64,000 nucleotides of DNA from Bacteroidales bacterium (GCA_028708425.1 JAQVYY010000014.1:1-64000), one strand, 5' to 3'. Shown: positions 53,235-61,763, numbered from the stretch's first letter. A program made the numbers and translations. Notes: generated from the letters alone by a model not told the origin.

Positions 53235-54416
53235 TTACCTAATAATGGTAACCGATCCCTTATAGTTGTAAACCTTTCCGCTAATTTTAAAACGTATAAT
53301 GTAGTGGTACGAGTCCATGGGCAGCGGGTTACCCTTGCCATCGGTACCATCCCACGGCACGTAGGTTCCGCTCGAATGGAAAACGGGGCTACCCCACCGG
53401 TTAAATACCCGCACCTCAATATCATCAAAAAGATGGTATAGGGGCATGCGAACCCCCTCTTCGTCGCGCGTAACGGGGAAAAGCCACACCCGGTTCTCGG
53501 CAACGGGGCTGGCGGGTATAAAGGCGCTGGGTATGCGCAGGTTTCCAAAGTCAACGCCCTCAATCCTAACGGAGTCGCTACCCATACAGCCATTCTTGTC
53601 GATTACCACAACCGATATCCACTGCGTTCCCATACCGGCATCAACCGTGTAGGTTGGACTGCTACCAACGTACGTATCCTCGGCAAACTCGCCGAGGCTA
53701 AAGTTGTACTGGTACCATTTATAGAAATCGAAATCGGGGTTGTAGGCATCGAGCACCAAATCCTCGGCCAGGTTAAGCGCCGTATCGGGGCCCAAATCAA
53801 CCGTGGGCAGCTCCCAAAATCCGGCTTCAATCTCGTGAAAAGCGCAGCTTTGGTTGTCATCGTCGTTCAAGGTAATCCTAACCATATAGGTTCCCGCCTC
53901 GGTGGTGGTGTAGTAGCTACTGGTGGGATCCTCGGCATCGGTATCAATCCACAGGTGGTTTACGAACTGCGCACCGGGGTCCAGCACCGCCGTTTCGCCC
54001 ATACACACAAAGAACGACTCGGGCACGTTATCGAACGAGAACTCCATTACCTGCGAGTTTACAATAATATCCTCGCTATACATGCTACCAATGCAGCCGT
54101 AAATGCTGGTTTCATCCACCTCGAAGGTGTAAAATCCGCCCCTATCCTCGGGCCAGGTAATAAGCACCGTATCGCCGTTGGGGCTGTAGTACTCCAGTAT
54201 TTCGCTGGTAAGCTCGGTGCGGGTATCGCCGTTGTTGTGGTACACGCGCCACTCAAAATCCGACTGCCCATTAAAACCCTTTACCCAATACCTTTCGGTT
54301 GTGCCAGCACAAGCCCACGGCAGCTCAATATCCTCTGGCTGTATTTGGGCCTGCGCCCCCATACCAGCCAAAAGTGCTGCAGTTAAAAAAAGTACTATGT
54401 GTAAAGATATTTTCAA
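53235..54416 (-). CDS. secreted protein with T9SS type B (gliding motility-associated) C-terminal domain
   Basis: The 393-residue protein has a signal peptide (MKISLHIVLFLTAALLAGMGAQAQ), Ig/PKD-like domains, and a type B CTD of about 95 residues: RIPSAFIPASPVAENRVWLF, EVRVFNRWGSPVFHSSG, WDGTDGKGNPLPMDSYHYII and a final YKGSVTIIR. It is a likely substrate of the T9SS encoded at 44369-50510 and is paired with the downstream PorP/SprF-like gene. A heptamer repeat tract begins only about 10 bases upstream of its start, so expression may vary with tract length. Confidence 0.92.
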   Translation of the reverse strand: MKISLHIVLFLTAALLAGMGAQAQIQPEDIELPWACAGTTERYWVKGFNGQSDFEWRVYHNNGDTRTELTSEILEYYSPNGDTVLITWPEDRGGFYTFEVDETSIYGCIGSMYSEDIIVNSQVMEFSFDNVPESFFVCMGETAVLDPGAQFVNHLWIDTDAEDPTSSYYTTTEAGTYMVRITLNDDDNQSCAFHEIEAGFWELPTVDLGPDTALNLAEDLVLDAYNPDFDFYKWYQYNFSLGEFAEDTYVGSSPTYTVDAGMGTQWISVVVIDKNGCMGSDSVRIEGVDFGNLRIPSAFIPASPVAENRVWLFPVTRDEEGVRMPLYHLFDDIEVRVFNRWGSPVFHSSGTYVPWDGTDGKGNPLPMDSYHYIIRFKISGKVYNYKGSVTIIR

Positions 54417-54425
54417 GCTAGTGCT

Positions 54426-54745
54426 GTTGGTTAATGGTTATTGGTTAATGGTTAATGGTTATTGGTTATTGGTTATTGGTTATTGGTTAATGGTAAATGG
54501 TTATTGGCTAATGGTAAATGGTAAATGGTTATTGGTTATTGGTTATTGGTTATTGGTTAATGGTAAATGGTTATTGGCTAATGGTAAATGGTAAATGGTT
54601 ATTGGTTATTGGTTAATGGTTATTGGTTAATGGTTAATGGTTATTGGTTATTGGTTATTGGTTATTGGTTAATGGTAAATGGTTATTGGCTAATGGTAAA
54701 TGGTAAATGGTTATTGGTTATTGGTAAATGGTTAATGGTTATTGG
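54426..54745. repeat. heptamer satellite (GGTTATT/GGTTAAT/GGTAAAT)
   Basis: About 320 bases of seven-base units, mainly GGTTATT, GGTTAAT, GGTAAAT and GGCTAAT, with a higher-order block of 60-70 bases repeated about three times. It covers the region directly upstream of the type B substrate gene (start 54416, minus strand). Confidence 0.93.
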
Positions 54746-54763
54746 ATGGCAGTTGGCAGTTAA

Positions 54764-54836
54764 CTCCTCACTCATCACCCATCACTCATCACACATCACC
54801 CATCACCCATCACCCATCACTCCTCACCCCTCACGA
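54764..54836. repeat. heptamer satellite (ACCCATC/ACTCATC)
   Basis: About ten seven-base units of ACTCATC, ACCCATC, ACACATC and ACTCCTC. A second short run of the same kind is at 54905-54945. The pair flanks short dispersed sequences ending GCAATCT. Confidence 0.85.
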
Positions 54837-54959
54837 GCGTACTGTGCGAAGCAATCTGTTTCTGAGCTAAAAGTTTGTAGAGCTGATGAATGGCTGTTGA
54901 CCCCTCACACATCACTCATCACCCATCACCCATCACTCATTACTCCTTTCTCCCCCCGC

Positions 54960-55003
54960 TCGTCATTGCGAGGAGCGTACTGTGCGACGAAGCAATCTTA
55001 TTA
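54960..55003. repeat. dispersed short repeat (CGTCATTGCGAGGAGCG type)
   Basis: The stretch CGTCATTGCGAGGAGCGTAC followed by TGTGCGACGAAGCAATC resembles short repeats I recall from several unrelated bacterial phyla. A shorter piece with GAGCGTACTGTGCGAAGCAATC is at 54835-54858, and a related TCATTCCGACCG piece is near 15457. Confidence 0.55.
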
Positions 55004-55057
55004 ATCCTAGCAATGCCCACCCGAGTAAGTCCCTCTCAACCTTAACCTTAGCCTCAA

Positions 55058-55173
55058 CCTTTTTTAGTTTCACAAAAGGCACGAAGAAGCCACTGAGGAG
55101 CACAAAGATATGTAGGTTAGCTATACCTTAGTGGTTTTTGTGCCCACTTAGCGTTCTTTGTGCTCTAATCGTT
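55058..55173 (-). repeat. dispersed TTTGTG-rich repeat, inverted copy
   Basis: Reverse-complement copy of the element at 50646-50758: begins CTTTTTTAGTTTCACAAAAG and ends TTCTTTGTGCTCTAATCG. A CAACCT hexamer run (55276-55340) follows at a distance. Confidence 0.82.
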
Positions 55174-55460
55174 TGTTGTTGTTTTAGAACACTGATAACA
55201 CTGATTAAACAGATTTGCGCTGTTTTTGACCGTTAGGCGTTCACCTTGTTGCAAAGCCCATTCGAGTAAGCACCTCTCAACCCCAACCCCAACCTCAACC
55301 TCAACCTCAACCTTAACCTTAACCTTAACCTCAACCTTTTATCTGTTAGCCCTTGGCGCTTCGCATACCACAATCGGTTACGCAACCTACTCACTCCTCA
55401 CTCCTCTCTGCTCACTCCTAACTACCTAAAAAAAAGAACGTTTTGGCCTGTGACCCTTGT

Positions 55461-55490
55461 ACACCCCGCCGGCGCGAACCAACGGGGTGT
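55461..55490 (-). terminator. possible terminator after the secreted protein gene
   Basis: ACACCCCG (55461-55468) and CGGGGTGT (55483-55490) form an 8-bp GC-rich stem downstream of the gene ending at 55538. A T-run on the minus strand is about 20 bases further on, so efficiency is uncertain. Confidence 0.5.
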
Positions 55491-55537
55491 GGTGTGTATT
55501 ATGCTTTGCGCATTTTTTAGCTTATGCTAAAGGTATA

Positions 55538-56494
55538 CTAGAAAACATAGTTGTTAGGAATGTGGTAGATAGGTCCAGTAACAGGTTGTGGGTTAACAAC
55601 AAAAACTAATGATGTTTTAGCACCAAAAGTATGTCCATTAACTTGTCCTGCAAGATAATCAGATTTGTGCGAAATTGCAGAAACAATACCGGTACCAGTA
55701 ACACCAGCAGTTGAAGCAAGTGTATAGGTATACCTTGTTCTGTTGCCACCAACTACATTAAGTGCTGAAGAAGTTCCTGTGAAAGTGTATGGAGATGCAG
55801 CACCTGAAAAGCCAGTACTACTATCTTGTAATTTTGAATCTAACGCAAAATCATAATGGTCAGTTGCGGTATATGGTCCTCCAATTAAATCACCATTATC
55901 ATCAATTTGTTCAATTAGCTCAGTTATTTTAAAAGCATAGCCTGCTAAAGACAAATCGATATTTTCTGTTATTGAAACAACAATGTTCTCTGCAGCCTGA
56001 TTACCACATAGACCTGTAGTAATGTCTGTTGAAGTAATTGTAGCAGTAGGAGCAACAATCGCTGTTACATTCATAATTGTTGTTGAACCTTCACAACCAC
56101 CAAATGCAGCAGGTGATTCTTCAGCAACATTTACGATGTAATCACCCGCCTCAGGAAAAGTGATTTGTACATAGTTTGCGGGAAAGCTTGCAACAGGAGA
56201 AACTACTGTGGCTGCAGCACCAGGAGCCGTTGGAACAGACCAGTTCCATACAAAGCCTGTTGTTAATCCCCATCCATCCGTTTGGTTCCAGTCACTATGA
56301 TAAACTGGGTCTGGATCTGCATAGTAACCCATTGTTGCTCCAACTGTTACATAGTCAACTTTGGTTGGTGCTGTTTTGTTAGCATCATACAACTCATAAT
56401 CATCATTGTGGTAAGTTATCTGCGCCATTGCGCCAGTCATTACGATCATGGCCAGCATAGTGAAGGCCAGTTTAAGTAAATTTTTTGTTCTCAT
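55538..56494 (-). CDS. secreted Ig/PKD-like protein with unusual C-terminal YHIPNN motif
   Basis: The 318-residue protein has a clear signal peptide (MRTKNLLKLAFTMLAMIVMTGAMAQ) and beta-rich domains, including FPEAGDYIVNVAEESPAAFGG, which recalls a PKD strand pattern (split as FPEAGDYIVNV and AEESPAAFGG). It ends VTGPIYHIPNNYVF, very like TTGAIYHIPNNWGF at the end of the surface protein at 127-2268. Neither has a type A or B sorting domain. It lies in the T9SS-associated repeat region, near a PorP/SprF-like gene. Function is unknown. A T9SS-linked role for the tail is an inference. Confidence 0.75.
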   Translation of the reverse strand: MRTKNLLKLAFTMLAMIVMTGAMAQITYHNDDYELYDANKTAPTKVDYVTVGATMGYYADPDPVYHSDWNQTDGWGLTTGFVWNWSVPTAPGAAATVVSPVASFPANYVQITFPEAGDYIVNVAEESPAAFGGCEGSTTIMNVTAIVAPTATITSTDITTGLCGNQAAENIVVSITENIDLSLAGYAFKITELIEQIDDNGDLIGGPYTATDHYDFALDSKLQDSSTGFSGAASPYTFTGTSSALNVVGGNRTRYTYTLASTAGVTGTGIVSAISHKSDYLAGQVNGHTFGAKTSLVFVVNPQPVTGPIYHIPNNYVF

Positions 56495-56562
56495 AATTTG
56501 TTGTTGTTTAGTAAGTAAATTTAATTTGTTGTGTTTGTTTTATTTTTGTTTTTGTGGCTTCG

Positions 56563-56706
56563 AGAGCCTCAGCCACCGAGTAACTCGAAGCCTCAGCCAA
56601 CGAGTAACTCGAAGCCTCTTTGTTTCGGTGGTTGAGCGCTGCACTGAGCGGCGCACTGAGTTACTCGAAGTGGCTCTCGAAGGCACCGGGTGGCTCTCGA
56701 AACCAC
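56563..56706. repeat. dispersed repeat with GAGTAACTCGAAGCC units
   Basis: Several copies of CACCGAGTAACTCGAAGCC-like pieces and a GTTTCGGTGGTTGAGCGC piece, some inverted (GGCTCTCGAA). They resemble short dispersed repeats I recall from other bacterial groups. They lie upstream of the 55538-56494 gene in a 1.1-kb gap. Confidence 0.6.
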
Positions 56707-56975
56707 CGTACTTTAAGTTCTATCCATAGCTTGTGGGTTTTAAGGTTCGTTTATCAATGGGTTTTACTATTACGCTGTTTTTACTGCTTAGCTCTGCTAG
56801 TTACCATTTTACACTCTGAACCAAGTTACAAATTTAGGCATAAAAATACAAGTTATCAACAACTAATACGCAAACCTGTTGGTATTGTTTGCGGTTTATT
56901 AGATGATTCGTGCATAAAATATGACGAATGGGGGGTTTTAAGTGATGAATATGGTAATATGTTGATGTGTTGTTT

Positions 56976-57410
56976 TTGCGAACCCGAGTGGGCATCGCAG
57001 CAATGTAGAGACGTAACATGTTGCGTCTAAAAGGTTGAGGTTGAGGTTGAGGTTGAGGGGTGAGAGGTGAGAGGTGAGAGGTGAGAGGTGAGAGGTGAGT
57101 GATGAGTGATGAGTTTGCGAACGCAAGTGGGCATCGCAGCAATGTAGAGACGTAACATGTTGCGTCTAAAAAATTGAGGTTGAGGGGTGAGAGGTGAGAG
57201 ATGAGAGGTGAGAGATGAGTTTGCGAACCCGAGTGGGCATCGCAGCAATGTAGAGACGTAACATGTTGCGTCTAAAAGGTTGAGGCTAAGGTTAAGGTTG
57301 AGGTTGAGGTTGGGGTTGAGAGGGACGTACTCGGGTGGGCATCGCAGCAATGTAGAGACGTAACATGTTGCGTCTGGATACGGGTTACGGGTTACGGGTT
57401 TGCGTACCCG
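56976..57410. repeat. mosaic repeat array, second block
   Basis: Four more copies of the 24-base near-palindrome (57005, 57144, 57250, 57352) about 100-140 bases apart, joined by GAGGTT hexamers and GAGAGGT heptamers. Similar in make-up to 50760-52150 but with shorter units. Confidence 0.88.
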
Positions 57411-57455
57411 AGTGTGATATGTAGAACGCAGAACGTAGACCGCAGAACGGAAAAA

Positions 57456-57570
57456 GATTAGAACACAAAGAACACCAAGATAGGCACAAAAACCACTAAG
57501 GTATAGCTAACCGTAAAATCTTTGTGCTCCTCTGTGGCTTCTTCGTGCCTTTTGTGAAACTAAAAAAGGT
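57456..57570 (+). repeat. dispersed TTTGTG-rich repeat, copy 3
   Basis: Nearly the same as 50646-50758, with ACACCAAGATAGGC instead of ACACCAAGTAGAC and a few substitutions. It ends about 40 bases before the comF stop. Confidence 0.85.
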
Positions 57571-57610
57571 TGAGGTTGAGGTTGAGGTTGAGAGGGACGT
57601 ACTCGTTCCC

Positions 57611-58306
57611 CTATCCAGCAGCGTAGGCTAAAGCGGCAAGGCTTACCTTGCAATCGGCTGCGGTGAGTAGCTTGTTTGCGCAGGCCTCTAGGGTGGCTCC
57701 TGTGGTTATCACATCATCAATTAGTAGGATATGCTTTTGCGATAGCTTGGCAGGTGCGCTAACGGCAAATGCTTGGGCCACATTCCGAGCGCGCTCCTCG
57801 CGCGTTTTTCGGGTTTGGGTTTGGGTAAACTCTGTACGCACAAGCACGTTGGTTAAAAGCTTGGCGTTGTAGGCTTCACAAACCCCCTGGGCAATTACTT
57901 CGGCCTGATTATACCCCCTAATCCGTAGCTTACGCGGATGCAGGGGCACAGGCACAACATAATCGATATGGCTATATAGCTCGCTCTGTGCCAGAACAGC
58001 CCCCAGCTGCTTGCCCAATGCAACGCCAATACTTTTATGGCCATCATACTTTAGCTTATGCAGAAGCTGCTGATAGCTGCTTCCCTTGGAAAAGAAAAAG
58101 TAGGCGCAGGCATTCTCTATAGTAACCCTACCCCAAAATGTTTGGGCAACAGCATTGTTGGGCTCATTCCAAAAACGGGTTCGCGGAAGCTTATATAGGC
58201 AGATAAGACACAGCGCCTCTTCGCCCCGCACCAAATCGTTACCACAAGCTGCACAAGCGTTGGGATAAAAAAGATTAACAAACCCTTTAAAAAGATTGGG
58301 CAACAT
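57611..58306 (-). CDS. comF: ComF family protein (phosphoribosyltransferase fold)
   Basis: The 231-residue protein has an N-terminal zinc-binding part with two CxxC pairs (CAACGND and CLIC). The PRPP-binding motif is ILLIDDVITTGATLEACA near residue 197. The family acts in DNA uptake (ComF of Bacillus and Haemophilus), though many members have unknown roles. It stands alone between repeat arrays on both sides. No other competence genes are seen. Confidence 0.9.
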   Translation of the reverse strand: MLPNLFKGFVNLFYPNACAACGNDLVRGEEALCLICLYKLPRTRFWNEPNNAVAQTFWGRVTIENACAYFFFSKGSSYQQLLHKLKYDGHKSIGVALGKQLGAVLAQSELYSHIDYVVPVPLHPRKLRIRGYNQAEVIAQGVCEAYNAKLLTNVLVRTEFTQTQTRKTREERARNVAQAFAVSAPAKLSQKHILLIDDVITTGATLEACANKLLTAADCKVSLAALAYAAG

Positions 58307-58440
58307 ATACTATCGTGGTTTGGTTAGAACTATTCGGGTTGGGTTGCGGGTTTCGGGTTGAAGAATCGGGCTCGCACACTTTCAACTTCTCACACTTCAA
58401 CAAGCACTTCGGCAAGCTCCGTATACCACTCAGCGCACCG

Positions 58441-58795
58441 CTTTTAACTTTAAGTGCTTCTTAACTTACCACTTAAGGCACTTGTCACTTGTCACTTGTC
58501 ACTTGTCACTTGTCACTTGTCACTTGTCACTTACCACTTAAGTCACTTGTCACTTAGTCACTTGTAACTCGTCACTTAGGCACTTGTCACTTGCCACTTA
58601 AGTCACTTGTCACTTGTCACTTGTAACTCGTCACTTAAGGCACTCGTAGGCTTTTGGCACTTAGCATCCCACATACTTTAAGCCCCCAATAAATTTCTTT
58701 CACACTTCTCACTTAAGGCACTTATAACTTGTAACTTGCCACTTAAGGCACTTGTCACTTAGTCACTTGTAACTTACCACTTAAGTCACTTTTCA
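58441..58795. repeat. heptamer satellite (CTTGTCA / CTTAAGT / CTTAGGC)
   Basis: Seven-base units, mainly CACTTGT and CACTTAA variants, extend over most of the 511-base gap between comF and the DUF2147 gene. The longest perfect run is at about 58485-58535. Confidence 0.9.
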
Positions 58796-58817
58796 CCCTT
58801 CCCTCCCCAAACCAGTG

Positions 58818-59267
58818 TTACTCTGCCAAATCGCGTGTCCATTCCACCTGCCGACCAATTAAAGAAATCCCCACGTACCCTCTAACAATAAGTATATTTA
58901 AATCGTCCTCAATCCACATTTGGCATTTGTGCGTTTTCCCGGTGGTGGGATCGTAGATGGTTCCCTTTTGCCACCTGTTTCTAGATTGATTATACTCAAA
59001 CCCATTTAGTATTCTCCGGCCCAGCAGGGGTTTGTCTCGTAGGGTTTCGTCGGGGTTATTCACGTCCAGGGGCATCTGGCCACCGTCAGCGTGCACCTCT
59101 TTAATCCATGTGATTGTGCCAAAGGCCTCTCCGTTGTCATCCTTAGCAATGGTTATCTTGCTATCGTTATCCTGTGTAAACCATACGCCAATAATATCGT
59201 TTACATCCTGTGCCATCGGAGAAAATCCTAGTAAAAGCAAACACATTATGCCAACCATTTTTTTCAT
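58818..59267 (-). CDS. DUF2147 family secreted protein
   Basis: The 149-residue protein has a signal peptide (MKKMVGIMCLLLLGFSPMAQ) and the DUF2147 layout: DIIGVWFTQDNDSKI, LRDKPLLGRRILNGF, KGTIYDPTTGKTHKC and GYVGISLIGRQVEW. It is a small beta-barrel-like periplasmic protein of unknown role. It is the intact relative of the frameshifted gene at 20045-20483. It is flanked by the heptamer satellite downstream and dispersed repeats upstream. Confidence 0.85.
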   Translation of the reverse strand: MKKMVGIMCLLLLGFSPMAQDVNDIIGVWFTQDNDSKITIAKDDNGEAFGTITWIKEVHADGGQMPLDVNNPDETLRDKPLLGRRILNGFEYNQSRNRWQKGTIYDPTTGKTHKCQMWIEDDLNILIVRGYVGISLIGRQVEWTRDLAE

Positions 59268-59443
59268 AGTGCAAACGTATTGATGTTACACTATGCAATA
59301 TAATAAATATTTTGCCATTGGGGTGTTTGTAATAGATAATATATGTTAAAAAAGGTTGATGTTAAGGAAGTTGAGGGTTTCGGGTTACGAGTTTCGGGTT
59401 TCGGGTTTGCGAAGCCGAATCGTCATCGCAAAACGGCAAAAAC

Positions 59444-59557
59444 GATTAGAACACAAAGAACACCAAGTAGGCACAAAACCCACTAAGGTATAGCTAACCG
59501 TAAAATCTTTGTGCTCCTCTGTGGCTTCTTCGTGCCTTTTGTGAAACTAAAAAAGGT
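59444..59557 (+). repeat. dispersed TTTGTG-rich repeat, copy 4
   Basis: Same element as 50646-50758 and in the same orientation. It is followed by a GAGGTT-type run and one 24-base near-palindrome at 59605-59628. Confidence 0.85.
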
Positions 59558-59792
59558 TGAGGCTGAGGTTGAGAGGGACGTACTCGGGTGGGCATCGCAG
59601 CAATGTAGAGACGTAACATGTTGCGTCTAAAAGGTTGAGGCTAAGGTTGGGGTTGAGGTTGAGAGGTGAGTGAGGAGTATGCTTACACGAATGTAATCTG
59701 TGCAAATCTGTGTAATCTGTGGACAAAAAACAGTAAGGAGTAAGCAGTAAGGAGTTTGCGAAGCCGAATCGTCATCGCAAAACGGCAAAAAC

Positions 59793-59907
59793 GATTAGAA
59801 CACAAAGAACACCAAGTAGGCACAAAACCCACTAAGGTATAGCTAACCTACATATCTTTGTGCTCCTCTGTGGCTTCTTCGTGCCTTTTGTGAAACTAAA
59901 AAAGGTT
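59793..59907 (+). repeat. dispersed TTTGTG-rich repeat, copy 5
   Basis: Same element again, only about 235 bases after copy 4. A 24-base near-palindrome at 59966-59989 and AGAACGT/AGAACGC heptamers up to 60105 follow. No gene lies between 59268 and 60167. Confidence 0.85.
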
Positions 59908-60167
59908 GAGGCTAAGGTTGAGGTTGAGGTTGAGAGGGACGTACTCGGGTGGGCATCGCAGCAATGTAGAGACGTAACATGTTGCGTCTGGATACGGGTT
60001 GCGGGTTACGGGTTTGCGAACCCGATTGTGATATGTAGAACGCAGAACGTAGAACGCAGAACGTAGAACGCAGAACGTAGAACGCCAAACGTAGAACGCC
60101 ATGCATAAAACAAAAAGCGTTGCGCCATGATTCTGCGCAACGCTTTTCGAAATAAAACCAACTGTTT

Positions 60168-61634
60168 TTATCTTTTTCTGCCTGAGGTACTTCTTGTGGA
60201 ACTTGTGGAAGTTGACCTACTGCTAGAACCAGTGCTTCTAGAGCTTGAGCTTGAGCCAGATGAGCGGCTAACCGATGAGCGGCTACTGCTCGATGAGCTA
60301 TTGGTTGAACGGGTTGCCGCTGGTCGGCTGGTTGTTGCTGGCCTACTGGTTGATGTTGCGGGTCGGCTCACGTTGGATGCTGGTCGCGACGAACGATTGC
60401 TATTGGATACGGAAGATCCTGCCCTCTGTCGGTTACCACTTGTACCCACGTTACGTTGCCCTGATGTGCTTCGGGTTGTACCCACCGAACGGCTTTGTGA
60501 AGTGTTGCGAGGGCGCATCATGGTTCGACCTTGAGAACGGCTTGATGATGAGGCATCACGATTAACTGATCTGGTGCGATTGCCCGAGTTAACAGCTCCT
60601 GTTCTTGAGGCGGTACCCAGATTATTTCGATTAGATGAACGTGCAGTTCGACTAACTGAAGCGGGGTTTGCCCTTACCGACCTGTTGATACGAACGGTCT
60701 CGTGATTTCTGTTAACGTTAGAGCGTTCACGCACCCTAGAGGTAGCCGAAGCCGAGGAAACGCTTGCTCTTCCCACGCTGCTAACCTTTTGGGCAGAACG
60801 TCTTCTACCTGCATCCATGGTTTCGGGACGACTGTAAGTGTTGCTGTATCTATTTACGCTCACATTAGCAGCTACTACGGTTGAATGTCGGCGTACCCGA
60901 CCATAATAGTAGTCTCTATACCTAGGAGAGCGGTAGCTATACCAAGGGCGATAATAGGCATAGTAGTGTGGGTACCAGTTGTACTGATATCCGTAGTAAT
61001 AATGCCAGTAATGGGGTGCCCAAGGATCCCAGTAGCTGGGATAGTAACCCCAATACCACGAGGAGAACCAAGGACGATAGCCTGGAGAGTATATGTACAC
61101 AACCGAAGGCCACTGAGCAACCTCGTGGTAGGTTGTGCTAATGGCATTATCGTCGTAATCGGACGAGGCGTAGTAATCGGTATTTCCAGAGTATGCCGGG
61201 TTGGGCGTTTCGGCATAGTGGGGCTCAATAATGTAGTTCTCACCGTAAAGCATCTCATCGCCTACGAGCTGAACCATAACCGACCCATCGGACTGTTTTT
61301 CGGTAATAATAACCGCCACATCCTGCTCTTGGTCTTTATTAATATCAACCCTAAGCACAATATTATGCACATTTTTATCAACATAATCGTACACCTTAAT
61401 GTAGTCGACCTTATTGTCGTTATTCAGGTCAAGGTTGTTGATAACCTTTTCGGGGTTGTTAAGCTCTCGCTCAAAATCCTCAAGGGTTGCAGAATTCTGA
61501 AAAAGGTTTAGCACGGCATACAGGTTTAAATTATCGCCTGGCAAATCAAGTTTTTTAGGCTCCTCCTGTGCCGTAGCTACGCTAATTCCTATTAAGAGGA
61601 AAGCGACTGTTAATATGTGGGTTAGTTTTTTCAT
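60168..61634 (-). CDS. secreted protein with EF-hand-like motif, Tyr/Trp-rich middle and Ser/Arg-rich tail
   Basis: About 488 residues with a signal peptide (MKKLTHILTVAFLLIGISVATAQ). The N-terminal third has a calcium-loop-like DLNNDNKVDYIKV and a second acidic DINKDQEQD stretch. Residues about 190-260 are rich in Tyr, Trp, Pro and His. The last 230 or so residues are low-complexity Ser, Arg, Thr and Asn. I do not recognise the family beyond similar-looking uncharacterised Bacteroidota proteins. The ATG at 61634 places the signal peptide at the start; an upstream start would add a non-signal extension. It has no obvious partner and no T9SS sorting domain. Confidence 0.7.
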   Translation of the reverse strand: MKKLTHILTVAFLLIGISVATAQEEPKKLDLPGDNLNLYAVLNLFQNSATLEDFERELNNPEKVINNLDLNNDNKVDYIKVYDYVDKNVHNIVLRVDINKDQEQDVAVIITEKQSDGSVMVQLVGDEMLYGENYIIEPHYAETPNPAYSGNTDYYASSDYDDNAISTTYHEVAQWPSVVYIYSPGYRPWFSSWYWGYYPSYWDPWAPHYWHYYYGYQYNWYPHYYAYYRPWYSYRSPRYRDYYYGRVRRHSTVVAANVSVNRYSNTYSRPETMDAGRRRSAQKVSSVGRASVSSASATSRVRERSNVNRNHETVRINRSVRANPASVSRTARSSNRNNLGTASRTGAVNSGNRTRSVNRDASSSSRSQGRTMMRPRNTSQSRSVGTTRSTSGQRNVGTSGNRQRAGSSVSNSNRSSRPASNVSRPATSTSRPATTSRPAATRSTNSSSSSSRSSVSRSSGSSSSSRSTGSSSRSTSTSSTRSTSGRKR

Positions 61635-61763
61635 AGCAATAATTTTTAATGTTCCTTTGGATGAATATACTACAAATTTCGTGCAAACTTTAAAAAACAA
61701 TGTTAAAAACAGCTATTTAGCTCTTATTATTGGTTCTAACAATTGCTATCTTCTATAGTTACA

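Noticed and set aside
54217..55004. Open frames with repeated NGYWLLVIGYW-like phrases
   Set aside because: They come from reading the heptamer tract in frame; heptamers give a 21-base coding period by chance.
60127..60534. A Leu/Glu/Val-rich open frame opposite the Ser/Arg-rich tail
   Set aside because: It is the antisense reading of low-complexity Ser/Arg codons.
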